Shown here: one piece after another, positions 18,000-18,384 of the stretch | Layout of the letters: every line of letters starts with the position of its first letter | Numbering within the stretch: position 1 is the first letter of the stretch | NCBI RefSeq assembly: GCF_000313135.1 | Contig: NW_004457618.1 | Location: 348,896-367,279 of the forward strand | Origin: Acanthamoeba castellanii str. Neff | Taxonomy: Eukaryota; Discosea; Longamoebia; Acanthamoebidae | Reading direction: 5' to 3' | Length of the DNA stretch: 18,384 nt | Notes under the pieces: generated by a model | Seen by the model: only the letters and a program-made list of their open reading frames with translations | What the model was told of the DNA's origin: nothing | Database searches by the model: none | Translations under genes and position numbers: made by a program

Positions 18000-18353
18000 T
18001 CAGTACCAGCCCGAGGCCTTGCCCACCTTGTCGACCTTGTTGCCGACCCGGCGGCCCTTGCTCTTGTAGGAGTTCCTGGTGTCGCCGCCGCTGCCCTTGC
18101 TTCGCTTGGCCAGCTTCTTGTTGATCCTCTTCCTGATGTGGAACTGGAGATCGCCCTCGGCAGTCCTCTCGCCCTCCTCCTCACCTTCTTCAGTCTGCCC
18201 TTCGCCTTCGCCTTCAATCTTGCCCTCTCCCTCCCCTTCTCCTCCATCTTCCTTCTTTTCGCCATCGACGATAGGGTCTGCTGCTTCTTCTCCGTCGGCC
18301 TCGTTGGACGCCGCCGCCTCGTCGATCTTTGTTGCGTCGGTCGTGCTCGTCAT
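18000..18353 (-). CDS. Small acidic-then-basic protein, 117 aa, N-terminus uncertain
   Basis: Single open frame. Residues 1-70 are highly acidic with EG/EGE repeats (KKEDGGEGEGEGK, TEEGEEEGE). Residues 71-117 are strongly basic (FHIRKRINKKLAKRSKG, then SKGRRVGNKVDKVG) and end in SGWY. No domain is recognised. An acid patch followed by a basic tail is common in nucleolar and chromatin proteins, so nuclear localisation is a guess. The 31 bp upstream, to the window edge, read Ser-Asp-Glu-rich in another frame, so the true first exon may lie further right with an intron or different start. The ATG at 18353 is a workable but unproven start. Confidence 0.5.
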   Translation of the reverse strand: MTSTTDATKIDEAAASNEADGEEAADPIVDGEKKEDGGEGEGEGKIEGEGEGQTEEGEEEGERTAEGDLQFHIRKRINKKLAKRSKGSGGDTRNSYKSKGRRVGNKVDKVGKASGWY

Positions 18354-18384
18354 CGCTCGAGCTGTCGTCGCTGTCCTCGTCGCT

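Overview
The window looks like nuclear DNA of a GC-rich, intron-dense unicellular eukaryote. Coding exons are GC-rich, and most introns are short (about 35-250 bp) and full of CA/CACG-type simple repeats. An amoebozoan such as Acanthamoeba fits best, but this is inference from composition and gene style; a unicellular holozoan is not excluded. All exon structures were built by hand from GT..AG junctions and reading phase.

Layout, left to right. (1) Minus strand, 1-1907: 3'-truncated gene for a BRO1-domain protein (ESCRT-associated family), seven exons. (2) Minus strand, 2066-6836: a 21-exon gene whose phases close exactly to 913 aa. It encodes a secreted-then-anchored surface protein: signal peptide, beta-rich ectodomain, about a dozen EGF-like modules, one membrane helix and a short tail. 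(3) 6837-7542: divergent intergenic region with a decayed fragment of a third paralog of the next family and a cluster of MYB-type sites. (4) Plus strand, 7543-13967: a surface-protein gene broken by a Ty1/copia retrotransposon (7628-12319, element coding on the minus strand) and by a nonsense codon. (5) Plus strand, 14228-16281: its apparently functional tandem paralog, a type I membrane protein. (6) Minus strand, 16582-17762: six-exon four-helix membrane protein with a Tyr/Pro-rich tail. (7) Minus strand, 18000-18353: small acidic-then-basic protein at the right edge.

The most striking signal is in the retrotransposon. It is nearly empty of CpG inside CpG-rich host DNA. All nine in-frame stops I found in pol are TGA, and most sit where CGA (Arg) would be expected. 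Catalytic acidic residues of protease, integrase and reverse transcriptase are replaced as CpG-to-CpA changes predict. This is the footprint of 5-methylcytosine deamination. Yet the two LTRs differ at only 1 of 119 shared positions, and the insertion keeps a perfect 5-bp target duplication. The upstream LTR has lost its TATA-containing half together with the primer-binding region.

The two tandem surface-protein genes are near-identical over the N-terminal domain and strongly diverged after a Ser/Pro linker, which points to gene conversion or partial duplication. Splice donors across the window prefer C at intron position +4 (26 of 34).
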